From positions 1,075,986 to 1,139,985 of the forward strand of contig OU452239.1 of the NCBI GenBank assembly GCA_911728455.2: a DNA stretch of 64,000 nt. Direction: 5' to 3'. Position numbers and translations under genes: made by a program. Positions within the stretch are counted from its first letter, which is position 1; the number at the start of each line of letters is the position of its first letter. Positions 45,901 through 60,900 of the stretch are shown here, one piece after another. The notes beneath the pieces were generated by a model that saw nothing but the letters and a program-made list of their open reading frames with translations, searched no databases and was not told the DNA's origin. This DNA is from Marthasterias glacialis. Taxonomy: Eukaryota > Echinodermata > Asteroidea > Forcipulatida > Asteriidae.

Positions 45901-48900
45901 GTACTGTCGTGGCAGTACAAGCATTTCTTAACATTTCCCGTTCCAGAAACGTCACATGTAATACATTATGAGCCACGCTTGTTTGCTATTTTTATATATA
46001 TATATTTTTTTTTCTGTTTGTTTGTTTGTTTGTTTGTTTGTTTGTTTGCTTGTTTTTTTTTTAGGGGAGGGGGTGATTTCCAGAGTATTATTTCAAATAA
46101 AATAAATTTGAAAAAATATATAAAGGGGATAGCGGATAGCAACGGGTGTATTTTTAGTTGATTTATTAATTTTAGCTACAAACTTTGATATGGCACATTT
46201 GATTATCCATCAGCGATGGTAGACGATGGCAAATCAGCCATTGCGACTTACCCTCTCCAACTATGGTAGTCTGCATCTTGGGCTCCAAGAGTTGAGTGTC
46301 AATGTACACCTCAAGGACTGTACGGTCAGACTTCCTCACCATGACCTTTGGCAAGTCTTCCTGACGCATCCCGACGGCTGTCAGCACCGTGGCCATTCTA
46401 GGTTTACCTGCAAACAAATTTGTTCGATTGTTGAAGTTTTGAATTTATAAAGCCTGAGCACAAAAGGCATGTTTCACTGTACTTTCCCCTTATCTACAGA
46501 CCCCTAGTACTGACGTCAGCTGTGGCTAGTCTCCCCATGGTCTGCCATTTTGGAATCAATTTTGTCTTGTCAATTTACTGATAGTGTACTGAAGGCATAG
46601 CTCCTTCAGCAACCGTTTTCTGTTGGGGCAGGACCTTTAGCTTTTGACGTCCATAATTTAGTCTGCAAGGCTCCTGTTTTGTCAGGGTGTTGTTAGCTTT
46701 GATCTTCCAGAATCCGTCCTGCAAGGCAGCAGTCGATTACTGGAGTCGACGTGTCCGAGCGGTCAAGTGCACTTGACTCAAGCTCTGGTGTTTCTGATCA
46801 GCAGAGTGTGGGTTTGAGTCCCGGTCTTGACAATGGTATCCTTAAGCAGTGTCCTTCAGCAAGACACTCTAACCGTTATTGATTTGTTATTGGGATGTAA
46901 AGCAGTAGTTCCTGTGTGTTGTGTAATAAACGTAAAAGAACCCAGTACACTCAGTACACTCAAAGCAATCTGGCCATCCATGGCTGCTGCCGAAATGACC
47001 AATTCAAAAATAGGGGGGGGGGCAAGAAGCAATCCTTCCAAAATGAAGCAAACATCAAGTTTTAAATTGTTACAATATCTACAGAGAGACACATGATTGT
47101 GTTTGAGCTTACTGAATACACTTTAGAAAGTAAGATCAAAAACTTTGCCAGAACTGGTGTTGATTCTTTTGTATTATAAGAAAGGGAATTCAGTAAGTAA
47201 GAAAGTTTTTGACTATTTCTTGTACACTTACCAACAAACCAGTTACTTAAACATGGTGAGGCCTTGTTCTTGATAGTTTTACCTCAACTTCGTCTGGGTA
47301 AAATTATCACGAACTAGGCCTCGCCATTATTAAGCAACTAGTTTAAAACCACTTCACCACACTTATATTCCCTTGAACACAATCCTTATCTGCAATTCAC
47401 CAGTAGAGGGCGTCATACACACATTTTGATAGCTGTGTGTGTGGCGCCCTCGAACAGTGAATTCAGTAATTATTCTATTATGTACAATACAAACGACAAA
47501 AAGCAACATCTATGAATCAAGACCACATTCCAGATGGAACTTCATGGAAATAAGATGCACGAGTCATTAGTGTTAACGTCTGGTAACAAAGATTGACTTT
47601 AGGCTTTGCGCCATTTTGAAAGTATTTACCGGCATGATCGTAGATCTGCTCAAAACGACCCTGAAGTTCAAACTTGGTCTGTGACTGTGACGTGGTCTCC
47701 ATCAGTGTGTACTCTCCCTTGGCATTGAACGTGAACGTCACGCCGTCAAATGTGATGAAGTGGGGGTCTCCAAACACCGTCGCTGAAAACAGACAATAAA
47801 GGACGGCTGGTGAACCTGCGAGGACGTACTTGCGGGCAAACTAAAGATCACTGTTAACATTTAACATTCTCTTACCAATTGTGACAAGAAACACAATAAA
47901 GGAACCACTTTGCATCCGTCACATTAGCAGTTTTTCCATTGGTTGTAATTTTTTTAAGTACCTGAAACCACCCAAAAAGTGTTTCAACAAATGCAGGCTT
48001 ATACAGGCTTATACTCCCTAGGGAGCTGAGATGGTCTAAGAAATGAAATAAATGGCCCAGTGACCTGGGGTAGTAATGTCAGAAGCGCTTTAATACGCCC
48101 GTCGGGCTGTGATAAAGCGCTGTATAAACACTGGTTAATATTATTATTAAGTAATGACTAGCTACTCATCCTAACTCGAGATAAGACTAGTCTTAGCGCT
48201 TTGTGAAATCCACCCCAGGACGCGAACCCCAACTCTGCTGATCAGACACACCGGAGCTTGAGTCCGGTGTGCTAGACCGCTCGGCCACGACAGGCCTAAA
48301 TACACACCTGCTCTGACTGGACGATACCATCTGCAGTCCCGCGTTGGACGTACTTCCTGATAGTAATCGCAGTGGTCCCCCCATATACAACACATGTAAT
48401 AAGGAGCATAGTCTGCTATAGCTGAAGACAACTGTGGCACCTGCAGGTACAAAAAGTTTGAAAAAATACCTCATCACATCTGAGATCCAAATAAAGCCAT
48501 GGTAGACTCCTAGGAGATTTTTAAAAACCCAATTGCACCCTAGTTGCATTACAAGAAATCCCCATGAGATGAAAATCGCTGTTGTATTTATCCTTTTGGT
48601 TTTAGCTGCTATCATAAAGCCAGTAGCCTGTGTGCCAAAGTAAACAGCCCCCAGCTGAGTTAATCCCACACACTGCCTCAAGCAAGAAGCTGCAGTTGAG
48701 TGTAAAATTTGCAGACCTACAAATGCAGCAACAGAAACGTTCGAAAACAGTCGATCTCAGCTCATACTTAGCCGATTTCTGTGGTTCGAAAAGAAAACCA
48801 ACAGATCATTTAATCTGTATGACAATTGATGAGCTTTTAATAACTAATACTCACAAAAGGTTTAATAAATAATACACCAGGCAAAAGAATTGTGAAGGTT

Positions 48901-51900
48901 GCAGGCAAGCTTCATTACACTTTAATTGGCTTGTCACTGTTAAGGGTCTACTCCTGATGTGCCAGGGTTCTATTACAAAGGTCACAAAAGGATCAATTCC
49001 AAACCCAGTTGGCCTATAACCAAGTCAGGTTGGCTTCTAATGGGGAGAACCCGTAATGTATTTACTTTGACTGCAATGGGCCTTATTTTTGACTACAAGA
49101 GGGCGCCCTTTGGGGGTAGATTGGGGGTCAAACCATAAAAATAGTGTGGTAAACCAGATGTAATTAGACTTCTAATAAAGCAGTTAATATACAACTTTTG
49201 AGGTTTGTTTTTATTGACAGTTTTACAATGTAATCAGTGTAAGACATTTGCTTGGAAAATTTGTATTTTTAATGTTTTGAAATTATTTTGTACTATCAAA
49301 ATGGAACTAGTATTTTGCCCTCTTGCTGTCAAAAAATACATATTATGATAAAGTGATATTCGTGCTGCGATGTCAAAAATACGGCCTCTTACCCTTGGTA
49401 AAAATGTACTCTTGTGTAGGTTCACTTTGAGGTTACATGTACCTCACATAACTTAATTATGTTCACACAAAAAAAGTCTAAAAACCAGTAAAGTCTGTCA
49501 CGAGCCAATATGATTCATCAGGCCAGTGTTTTTATCTGGTTTCCTTGGCCTTAAACGACTGAGAATAATTCTATTCCCTCTGGACAGAATGCCAGTCCAG
49601 CGCAGGTTGTTCCCCAGCTCTTGGCTAGTACCCATTTTTACTCCTGGGCATGCTGGGAGGATAGAAGCAATTATTATAAAAGTGCCTTTCTCAAGGACAC
49701 AAGTGTCTCAACTGAGAGGTTGAAGGTCGAGATATTCTTCACATCATTGAACACTTTCCAGGCAGGTAGAAAGTGGATATTTTTTTTTTTACAGGACTCG
49801 AAAAGCAGTATACAGTGCTTATCAAATTATTTCATAGGGGTGACCAAAATAATATCTCAGTAAAAGGATTTTTTTTTTTTTTTTTTTTTTTAAATGCTTC
49901 CCTGGTGCCATACCTTTGTAGCCTCTCGATAGGGCTTCCTCCCCTCCACGGTGACATATCTTGAGAAACTTCCAGAGGAGCTATCCCCGGCGTAAACCAG
50001 ATTCTCAAACTCATCATAGCAACAGGAAGAGTCATGACCAGTGGCACTGCATTGGGGATAAAATAATATAAAATAATAATAATGAGAATTTATAAAGCGC
50101 CGGTATCCGCCACAAGCGATGCTCGTGGTGCTGTGATGCGAAACAACCAAAACAACAGCTCACAGCCAGCAGCATCACGTAAAAAAAGTCAACCAAATGC
50201 TTCTTTATGCAGGTAGGAATTCAAGTTGTTCTTCAAAATACAGAGGGAGTTCAAAAGCTTCACATTTTCTGGTAAAGTTTCAGTGCAGCAATCTGGAAAC
50301 TTCTTTTCCCGCATCGGTTGTTAGCCATTTGTACCAGCAACAGTCATATTGACCATGCGTTACAACAGAAGAGTACCCAGTTGCCAAGTGGTTATTCTGT
50401 TTTGTACCAAAGCAGTTTTAGCCAGTTTCATCACACTTCTCAGGGCATTGAGGCACTAGGTATCTACAGGGAGACTATTCGTCTGAGTAGGGAGAATCTG
50501 TGGATAAGGCGCCTCCAGACCATTCAACCCCATGGTCTGAATATCCAAGAAGGAAATGATTACTAACTTTTTGTCTCCTTTTTCCACAGATGTCCCCCAT
50601 ATAAGTCTGTCTAGTTCACTAATCAATTTTAACTTTTTCACCCTTTTCCCACCTTTGATTTTGTCTTTTGTGTTTCCAACCTCTTGTGGTTAAACCAGAC
50701 TCTTCCCTCACCCCCCTCCCCCCATTTGTCTCCCTCTTCATTGTTCATCCCTTGCATCTTCTGACTGCAAACTGCCTCTCTCTTTTCACTTCTTTCTACT
50801 TCACTGCTTCTGTTACTCCGGTATACTTGTGTGTTGTTATTATTAGTTATCACACAAGCGCGAGTGGAATACAAAAAAATATAGCGAATATATATAAAGA
50901 ATAAGTACAACTTACGATGGTACAATGCTAGTAACGCAGTGAACGACATCGTCCCGAAATCGGCAATACTCCTGCGTGCGATCCTGTACAGCATCGTCCA
51001 TGTTACACATAGGGTCTGGCTTGAAGCGCCCTCTATCGGCCAGCGCCTGCGTCAGATTGCAGGGGCAGGGGCGGAGATTGTTCAGCAGGTCAACGTCATG
51101 TTCAGCTTCCTTCTCCCTCTTGAAAAATTCCTCGCAGCGCTGGTTGGAGTAGACGGCTGGGTCGTTCTGGAACTTGTCATTCATGATGTACCCAAGAAAG
51201 TGGAGGTCACTCCACAATGCAAAATCATCGCTGCAAAAGACAAATTTTGAGTTGAACAACGAAAAAAGTTACTGGAGTGGGATTTGAACTAGCAACCCCT
51301 GGTTTAATGTACCGCCGTTCTACCAAATGAGCTATCCAGCCCTTATGTTGGCTGTGTCCATATTTATTTACTTTTATTTTCTTTAATGCAATTGGCCCAT
51401 CACAAGGCCCGAAGGCCACTCGAGGTCTGGGCTACTTTTTGAAGGGATAGAAACCTGCCCCAATCGAGAGTAATCAATCAAGAGTAATCAATCAATCATA
51501 GAACATTTATTTCAACATTGTTATGATAATACATAATACATACACCATTAAGTTAACACTATTATAACAACATATTTTAAAAGACGAAATAATCATTTAT
51601 AACAATATTAACTTAACGAAGCTTAGTTTAAACATTATTCACATAACAACATTGGGCAAAGGGTGAAGCAAAGCTTTTGTACCCGTACCCTTGACAGACA
51701 AACACAGACTGGCAAATGACAAACGAAAAAAGGACAATGACAGACATAATAATAGGAGCATAATTGAGCTATTGCTAAATGACAATTTTTCCATTACAGA
51801 TTAAGAATATGATTGGAGCAGTTGTGTTTTTAGTTGTTTGGTGAATGTAGGTAAACTTAATGATGTTTTAAGAGGGGTGGGTAGACTATTCCAAAATTCC

Positions 51901-54900
51901 AAAAATCTGCACGAACAAGACATGGTGAGATATAAACAAAAGTTTCTTCACAGCACAGCTAAGAACAGGAAGGGGTGAATAAATCCGTTGCGAGACAAAC
52001 ATAACTGTCTCTTCCCCTATATGAAGCAATAATAGTTAAGGGTCTTGCTCAAGGACACAAGTGTCACGACTGGGATTCGAACCAACATCCTGATGACTTA
52101 GCCACCAGAACTTGAGCCTGTTCCACTAGCCGCTAGGCCACGACACGCTACAAAATCTTTGGACTGGATGGATGAATGCTTACCGTTTAAAGCGCCTGGT
52201 AACCCGTATAACACCCATGCAGTTACGATCATTTACTTGAAAGACCGCCCTGGAATGCCATGTATACCGGCCAGTGTTTTCCACAGTATATGACACCTAC
52301 AAATTAAACGAAATTCGACAAAATTACAAAGAAAAATTATCAATTATCATAATAATAAAGGAATTTTATGTATGTCAGTATCGGCAAATAAGAGAAGAGG
52401 ATTACAATACATCAAGAGGCTTCCACCATTGTTCATTGGTTGTATTTCACCTCAATGGAGGCAAGTCAGAGTGAGCCATGTTTCCAGCCTCGGTTCCGGA
52501 TTAAGAAACTCTCCTCGGCCGTAGCTCAAGGCTAAGATTTTGCAATTCACGCTGCGTGATTTTGACATTTTCAAAATTGAAAACAAAACTCCTGGCGCTT
52601 CAAAGAGAATCTTTCTTCTCTTGGGCTTGTCAAGTCCAGCTGTCATTGTTTTTCACTATCTGAGTGAGTGCTCATCTTTCCATGGACAGCCACAGGCTTG
52701 CTATAATCAAGACGACACAGCTCCTTTAAATGGCGCCCGTTTGCTAGCTCAGACAATATTTTTGTGGGGGGATGGGGAATATCCATGTTGCTTACCTCGT
52801 CAATTTCTTCCCAGGTAGGAGGTCCAGGCTCCCCAGTGTCTGGATCAATAGGCTCAGTGTACGCAAGTACATCTATCCTGACCTGCGTGAAATTAATTTG
52901 CTTGGGATCCCACTCGATGGTGACAGGCCGGTCGGCACGGAGCCAGGCTTCACTGTCCGGGTTCACACGGGTCACCCCTTGGGGTGTATCGCCAATTTTA
53001 ACTGCACAGAATAGCAGTAGAATAAAACAGAATGACTACATGGAACAGCAGTAGAGGAAAACCATTACGGTGTATGGTAACAAACAACAAAGAGACCGGT
53101 AAATAAACAGATTCTTAATGTTTACTTTCTTAAGTGGGAATCGCAAAAGCTTTTTTCGTACACAGGCATTATGGCAATCCAGAGGTGTTTTGGCATTTCG
53201 GCTCTTTCCACTCCATCCTGACAGGATTGTAACGAAGACCTGGAATTACACAGAGGTCACAGAGGCTACAGCTTTCTGTTGCCCTGGCCTTGGCCTTGGT
53301 GCCCCTTCAAAAGTTTCCCATAGACTTTATCATTTTCCCTTTGCGATGGTTCTCGATAATTTTACCTCGACTTCGTCTCAGTAAAATTATCCAGAACCAG
53401 GCCTCACCATGTTTCAACAACTAGTGGATAACCTCTTCACCCCACTTTTATTCCCTTATTGTTACAAAACAAAGCATTTAAATAATTTTCACTGTCAAGC
53501 TGAAAAGGAAGGTCCCTTTTTTTTTACTGTCCTCTTCGTTTAAAGGGATTTCAACATTTTTTTAATGGTTAAACGGTTAAACATCCCAACCGTATTAAAT
53601 GTCACACTTACCGACGTCGAAATCACCAGTGAAATCCCAAGTCAGACCGTCGTTCAACGAGAGATGCACTTTCATACTGCCCACTTCAAAAAACGTCGGA
53701 GAGAAGCAATATACCATGCGACGACTGTGATACGAGCAGTTAGTGATGGCCTTTGGATCATCGACATCTCCAAACAGCAACCAATGGTCTCTGGTCTGAT
53801 CAAAGCATGGCCCACCGGCATACATCCACGAATGCCCAAGCATGGAATCAAAGCGCGGGAAGGTCCTCACGATAGCTGTGATTTTGACGACAGAAAGTTT
53901 TTCATATTTCAAAGTGGTGGATTTCACAAAGCGCTAGGACTAGTCTTATCTCGAGTTAGGATGAATAACTAGTTCGAACTTATATGACTTGTCATAAGTT
54001 AGGACTAGTTTTGTGAAATCCCTGTTTAAGCATTAGTGTGGTGTGCTATTGAAAAATGTACTTTGAAATTCAGTTATTTCTTTTGACTCACACCCACCCA
54101 CAGTCTGAAAAAAAGATCAACATTTTTAAACAACGACTTTTCCAAATGGCCCCTAAATCAAATTTTTACCATAAGTTTGACAAAAAATTTGGGCGATGCA
54201 TCCTGACTTAATATGAAAATAGTGTAGAATTTTTTTTACCGGATTCGCATTTAGGATCCTTGATGTTGGCTCGACTGATATGATAGATGAACATCCCTCT
54301 CTCATCCGAGTTTGTACTGACTGGTAGCTGTTTGAGGTTGGCATGGTTACCGCTGTGGTCTGACTCCTCATATGCTCTGTCACCATCACCAGCGTTGAAA
54401 CCCATCTGAGCAAACAATGGGGGTACGGGTTACAGAGAAGCTCAAGATCAAATTCAGTTTTGTGATGCACTCATTTTCCAATAGACCGATCAATTAAGCC
54501 CCGCCTACCGTAGCAACTGCCTAGCAATAGCGCATGGTGTTACTTTCTTGCCAAGATCGCAGCGGTTGTTTGGTTGCGGCCACACACACATATTGGATAC
54601 ACACACGTAATGGTTTTCATGAACGATATGGATTTAGTTTTGTGGCCTTTTGAGCAGTGCCTTGAGTCCAATGAACAATGCAGACAGGAACACTGTTAAA
54701 CTACAATAACACGATTGTACAAGGACCACTGCTGTGGGATTTGCACCATCAGAAATTCGAAAAAATTAAAACAGAACAACTGATAGTACAGCTGTGTGTG
54801 CTGTTGTGTGTCATAACAATGGTGGCGGTTTGTTTACTTTTCTAATGTGATTTTAACGTGTCAGATTTTTGTCGGACTTTCAGTGGCATTGTCAAGGCTG

Positions 54901-57900
54901 TGATTGGTCAATACGTTAGTAGGCGGAGCTTAATAGATCAGTCTATTGGGCATTCAGGTTGGCTCAGTGGTTTCTTTCCCTGTCTTTCACCTCTGTGGAC
55001 CCCGGTTCGAATCCCGGACCGGAGCCATGCATGTGGATTGAGTTTTCAGTCCCTACCTGATTGCGTGAGTTTTCCCCATTTGGGGTTTTCCTCCCACATC
55101 TAAAACTGACATTTCTTCTACATCTTTTCTACACAGGTATCTTCAGGCCTACGGGTCACAGTGCAAGTCACTTTTGAGCGTCCCTTGGTTTCATTACCAG
55201 AAAAATATAATAATAATAATAATAATAATAATAGATAAAGTCCTTATAAAAGTGTAAAAAACAATCTAATTTCAGGTTAACTGTTCACATCATCGTGTTG
55301 GAGCAACAAGGTTGTAACTCCAGTAACAAAGTCGTGAAAGTCGGGACTTGCAACAACAGTGTATCTCGGCACAAGTTGACCTTGTGTGTAAAAGGGGTAA
55401 TGGTAAGCGAGATATGACCTTTTGTCATTCTAAAACTCGCAAGTGGCATGTCCTGGCCGAGTGGTTATGGGCACTGGACGCAAGCTCTGGTGTTTCTGAT
55501 CAGTGTGGGTTCGGGACCCGGTCTTGACGCTTGTGTCCTTAAGCAAGACACTTAACAATTATTGCTTCGTCCTTCGGATGGGACGTAAAGCCGTAGGTCC
55601 CTTGTGTTATATTAAGATCTAATAATGCACATAAAAGAATCCAGACCACTTATCGCTAGGAGAAGGGGTTTGCCCCGGTGTTTCTGGCATGGTTAGCTGC
55701 AGTTGGCCCCCTCACTGAGATGCTGAACAGGCTTTGATGAGAACCGGCATAGAAATAGAAATAGATTTCGCGTAAACGCTATTTCTGGAAATAAGACCTT
55801 TTTGCATCAACACGACGACATGTGAAAACTGACTTACCAGTGCAGCCACACCAGTGTCACCAGTGTTCTCAGAGGCACCGCTCTCTGTCCCTGCAGTCCA
55901 CTGCACACGCTCATAACGGAAAAACGCAAACGTTTCAAATTCATCTGTTGCCAAGACAACCTGGAACGTGTTCACCTGAAAAACAAATTTAGAGTTACTT
56001 AAAGGTCTGATGAATTAGAATTTTTTCCAGCTTAAACTATAAAGTATGCCAAACCTATAAATGCAAGTTTGTAGGTTTATATCGGAAAAAAATAAATAAA
56101 TAAAAAACAAAAAATTAGGAGTGAAACCCCAAAGGGAAAAAGTGAAAATCGTATTGAGCCAAAATCGTTCATGTTGGCAGGTGTCTGTAATGGTGCCCCT
56201 ACAATTGTCCCCGTAGATTTAAATTTGCCCAATGAAAGTGCCCTTTGCAAAATAAATATAGCCTTGCCCCTCCAAAGCTTAAACTCTACCCATGTCTCAA
56301 AATGTAAACCTTTTGTTTACCGGCCTGGGACTCGTTTTCATAGAGCTGTTTAAAGCACAACAGATGGCTTAGTACACACACAATTTTTGCTTAGCAGAAA
56401 ATAGGTTCCCAGGCAACACACCATGTAATGTATATTGTTTGTCACTGGTTCCCTATTTTTTGTTTAGCTAAAAACTTTACCGGTAAGCACCTTCGTCTGC
56501 TTAACAGCTTTATGGAAATTGGTCTTGACACTTGCAAGAAGCAACGGAGGCAATTGCCTCCTTGCCCCTGGTTATTGCCTTGGTGCCCTTGAAGTATTCT
56601 AGGTGTCTTTTACTACGAAAAAAAAACCTCATAAGACGAAATATCGGGCCTGTGGTAACGTTATGGACAGGAACACACACCGCTGTGGTGACATTTATAC
56701 AATGGTACAAAGGTCCCCACAACATTTTTCTTGGTCAAACCCTGTCCCCACAGGGAGATTCCTTTGAAATGGGGAGTCCCCACAACTAACAAGAATATGT
56801 GATCTTACCGGAGCAGCACCTCCGGAATACCCAAAGAAGCTCACTCCAACCCAGGTGGCGATGACCACATACTTGGTCTTGAAATTGGCAAACTTGACAA
56901 AGTACTGCCTGATGCTGTCGTCGCAGCGGTCCAGCAGGTCTTGCTCCGTACTCTGGCGGTAGAAGATCTGTCCACTCTCCGTGATGTCCACATTGGCAAG
57001 AAATGGCGCGATCAGAATCCTTTTCTGCCCACTCTGTGTAACCAAAACATTAAAATACATTCAACATTAAAAATTGCTAAAATAATATTCATTAATACCC
57101 ATGACAGTTTAGGCATTCCTATTGGTTGAAAGGTTGTCACATGATCGTGTTTACCTGGTATTAAACGGCTGATAAAGACACAGCTGGAGCTGTTTAAGAC
57201 CCGTTTTTATTAAAAGGGCATTAATGAATGAGAATAAAAGAGTGGTGACTCGGTCTTAATTGGCCGGAAAACCTTACAATGTCGCAGCCATGCAATAAAG
57301 GCGCTCGCCTTTGGCTCGGGCCTTTATATCACACGGGCAGCGACACTGACATTTAATGTTAGGATGTTTTAAGTTATGATTTTTTGTAAATTTGATATAA
57401 AAATATATTTTTTTTAGTACTGGCCATAATTTCCGTATATCGGCCCGATACGCTAGCTTGTGCATGGGAAGAACTCTGGACAAAACAGTCTCTGCATTTC
57501 TAATGGGAAAAGGAAGACCGTCCCAGAAGTGAGCTTTCAGAGTGAAAAATTACAACTACTTTGATACACGTACTTTGTTTTCATTACTTACGATTCAAAT
57601 CTAGCCCTAGCTGTGAGAAAAAATGCAATTTTACAAAGAATAAAATAAAAGAAGTAAGTACCGGCAAATCTCCAAGAGGGAACTTTTCTTGCTCCTTCGA
57701 GTGATCGGAGTAAGAATTCACGAAAGACAATACCCCATTGTCGTTTACCTGCAGATAACAAGGTGATAAAATAATAATAATAATAACATAGGTTTTCCTG
57801 GCCATTTTCAATAAAAATTCATTCAATTTAACACCCGGCTCATTCAATTTCGTTTGAAAATGAATGCTCCATTGCATCAGCATTCAACAGTCAAAAGGAG

Positions 57901-60900
57901 TAATTTAATATCAACAATTTAGCTTTCACTGGTCAAATAAGATCATTCAAATTCATTAGGTTGCAAAGATCATTCAATTTGACAAAAGCCAGCAGCAAGA
58001 GGCTGGTCAACCATTCAATTTCATCAACTGTAAATAGGTGCAGTAGAAATTCAACTGAAGAAGGGTGGAAAAGTAGTCTTGAATGCCTATAAATGAAATA
58101 GAATGACTAAAACGAGTCTAAATTAGAAGAACAAAATCATGTGTGCACGAAAACGAAATTGAATGCAATAGTAGCTAAAAAGAAACCCTAGTTTGAATGA
58201 ATTAGGGAAACATGCATAAATTTGAGTAGGCCTATGTGGTATCGAAAATGAATTGATTTTTGCTGATATTGACCGGGGAAAAGATATAATAGGCACTCAG
58301 GCCTATACAACATTTCTAACACTGGGTATTTTTTTAGCGCTTTAAATAAGAAAAATGCCGATTTTGTTTTCTTCCACTGAGGTGTGTACACTTTGTGCCT
58401 GCAGGCTCAGTGGTCCTCTTGTCATATGTCATGCGTTACATCATCCTGTATAGACCATGTGACCTGTGACATCACATGTTTACAACAGAGCCGCAGAGCC
58501 TGGACTTCCTGCAGGCATGATTTGTACACAGCTCAATTCGAAGAGCACATTTATCTTACATCTTATGGAGATTACACTGTCTGATTTTGATCAACTTTTG
58601 ATATGAAGAAAGGGGGCACATCTCAAAACTTGTTCAGCTGTTATTTTAAAACTCTTGAATTTATGTGGAAAATTATGACACAAAATGTACAATTTCCCAT
58701 TTGACCAGTGCAGTATCTTGCCTGCCAGAAAGGCTCTGGAATGTACAAGGTCACTCTTTTTGTAAACAAAGGTTGCATACTAACATAAATTGTCCAGTAT
58801 TTTTTGTTGTAAAATGGCAAACCCCATCGCAGCGTCAGTGGCGATGAGCTGATGTCATTCCCCTTGGTCAGTTTGGCATCTCTGTTCTCCTCTCCCCAAC
58901 GAAAGAATCCTGAAAATAGAGTCAGTGTCAATTATCTAGTTATCGCTGGAAGATGTTTATACAGGCAAAACGTTTACGCAGGCCTCAAATCAACCCCACA
59001 GCACCCTCGGCAATTGCCATGGTGCCCTGTGCCTTTGCGGTGGTGTCCTCTGCAAGGTTTAAAAACAAATAATAAAAATAATAAACTGTTCTTATAAAGC
59101 GCATTTTACACATAGTCTCAATGCGCTGTACTGAGTAAATAAATATAAACACAATTAAACAAAGGTAAACAACTGGGTTTTGAGCAGGGATTTAAATCTG
59201 TCCAGAGTTTGTTCGTCCTTGATGGTTTGGGGGAGTTTATTCCACAGAGCTAGAGATGCTGGCCATAAGTCCTTGTCGATGACGATGAACAGGTGAGTAG
59301 GGATTGTGAGTGAGAGCGGAGTTTTCGTGGAGGTTCATATTTGTTAATTAGTTCTTGTAAATATGTTGGTGCGTGGCCGTGAAAATGGAATGTCCGGGCG
59401 TGTTTACGCATCTGTTGAAGGTACATTTTCCTCATAGAAGTGCACCTTAGCAGAGGAAAATTTGTGCCATTAAGAGTGAAGTTCAAGGCCTATTTACGGA
59501 CACGCAAACGGAAGTCTGATAAACCCGTTAAAAAAAAAAAGTCCTGAGGGATACCTTCAACAGATGCGTAAATGCGCCCGGACATTCCATTTTCCGTTTT
59601 AATTAGGCCTAACTACCCCTAATCATTGGCCGATGTTTTTTTTTTTTTTTTTTTTTTTGGGGGGGGGGGGCAATTACCTTTAAAATGAAAGCTTGCACTA
59701 TCCCAAATCTATAAAAATAGCTATTTAAGATTTAAATCACAAATTGGGGGTCAAATCAGCCAAAAATCTGTCCATCTTTCTTGAATATAAAAAAGCTATT
59801 TCAACTAAAATTACAATTTTCGGGTCAAATCAGACCCTAGCATCTTTAACAACTTTCACTTCCATCCCTCCTAAAATACTACTACTACCGTACTACTACT
59901 AGTAGTATAGTAGTACTACTGCTATAGGCCTAGAAAAAAAATATTAACAAAAAATAAATAAAAAATGATGCTGTACTAATAGTAGTAGTGCTACTATTAC
60001 TAACATGCGTTTTCTATAGAACAAAGTCACAATGATTTTCATATTAATACTCAACTACCATTATTATCGTATCATCTTCAAATCAATGTTACAAATTTCA
60101 AAGACAGGAAAAGATGCCGATCCCGAATGCTACTTTTTCCACTTATCATGACTAAAAACATCTGGGAGTTAATAATGAAAATACTATTTTGGGTCATAAT
60201 GAATTAAAAGTGGACGCTAGATTCGGCATCTTTTATGTAATGTTCTCTATACAATAACAAAATTACACGTATAGTTTCAACCACGAACAGAAGCTGTATG
60301 AATATATACCACGCATCACCGATTCACCATGAGAGAGCAAGGCGCTTGATCCCCGGCGGAGGGCTGACCGGTTGCAGCAGCGGGCCCGTCAAGCTGGATT
60401 GGGTACAGGAACCGCGGACTACGGGTCGGTGGGCCCTTTGCGTTTGGTCGAGTGAGACATTTTAGCCACGGTAATTTTCTGAATAAACCAGGTCCAGTGC
60501 CTGCTGGCTTTCAACTGCATCAACTTGAGTCTGTAAAACACTAGCCGGTCACAAGCAAAGCTGGAAATATCGTCAGTTTTTACAGTGGTTTGTGATCGCA
60601 ACACACACGGCAGCACCAGTTTGTTGACATCACTTGTAAACATTCAAGACGTTGGGAAACCGTAAGGAGATGGTGGCACCAGACTAGCCGTAGAGGTTAA
60701 AGTTCGCTAAATCGGGTGTGACCGTTCAGAGGTAGTCCAGCTCACAACATGGGGGGGGGGGGGGGGTTGGAAATCAAATTATCTGCGTTTGCTCAAAAAG
60801 GGAGCACCTTGGACAGAAAATCACCGGAGACCCCCTAGTATCACTTCTCTACGTTTCTATCACTAGACCGCCCTAGCGCTCCGGTTTGTCTTCAAGAAAA

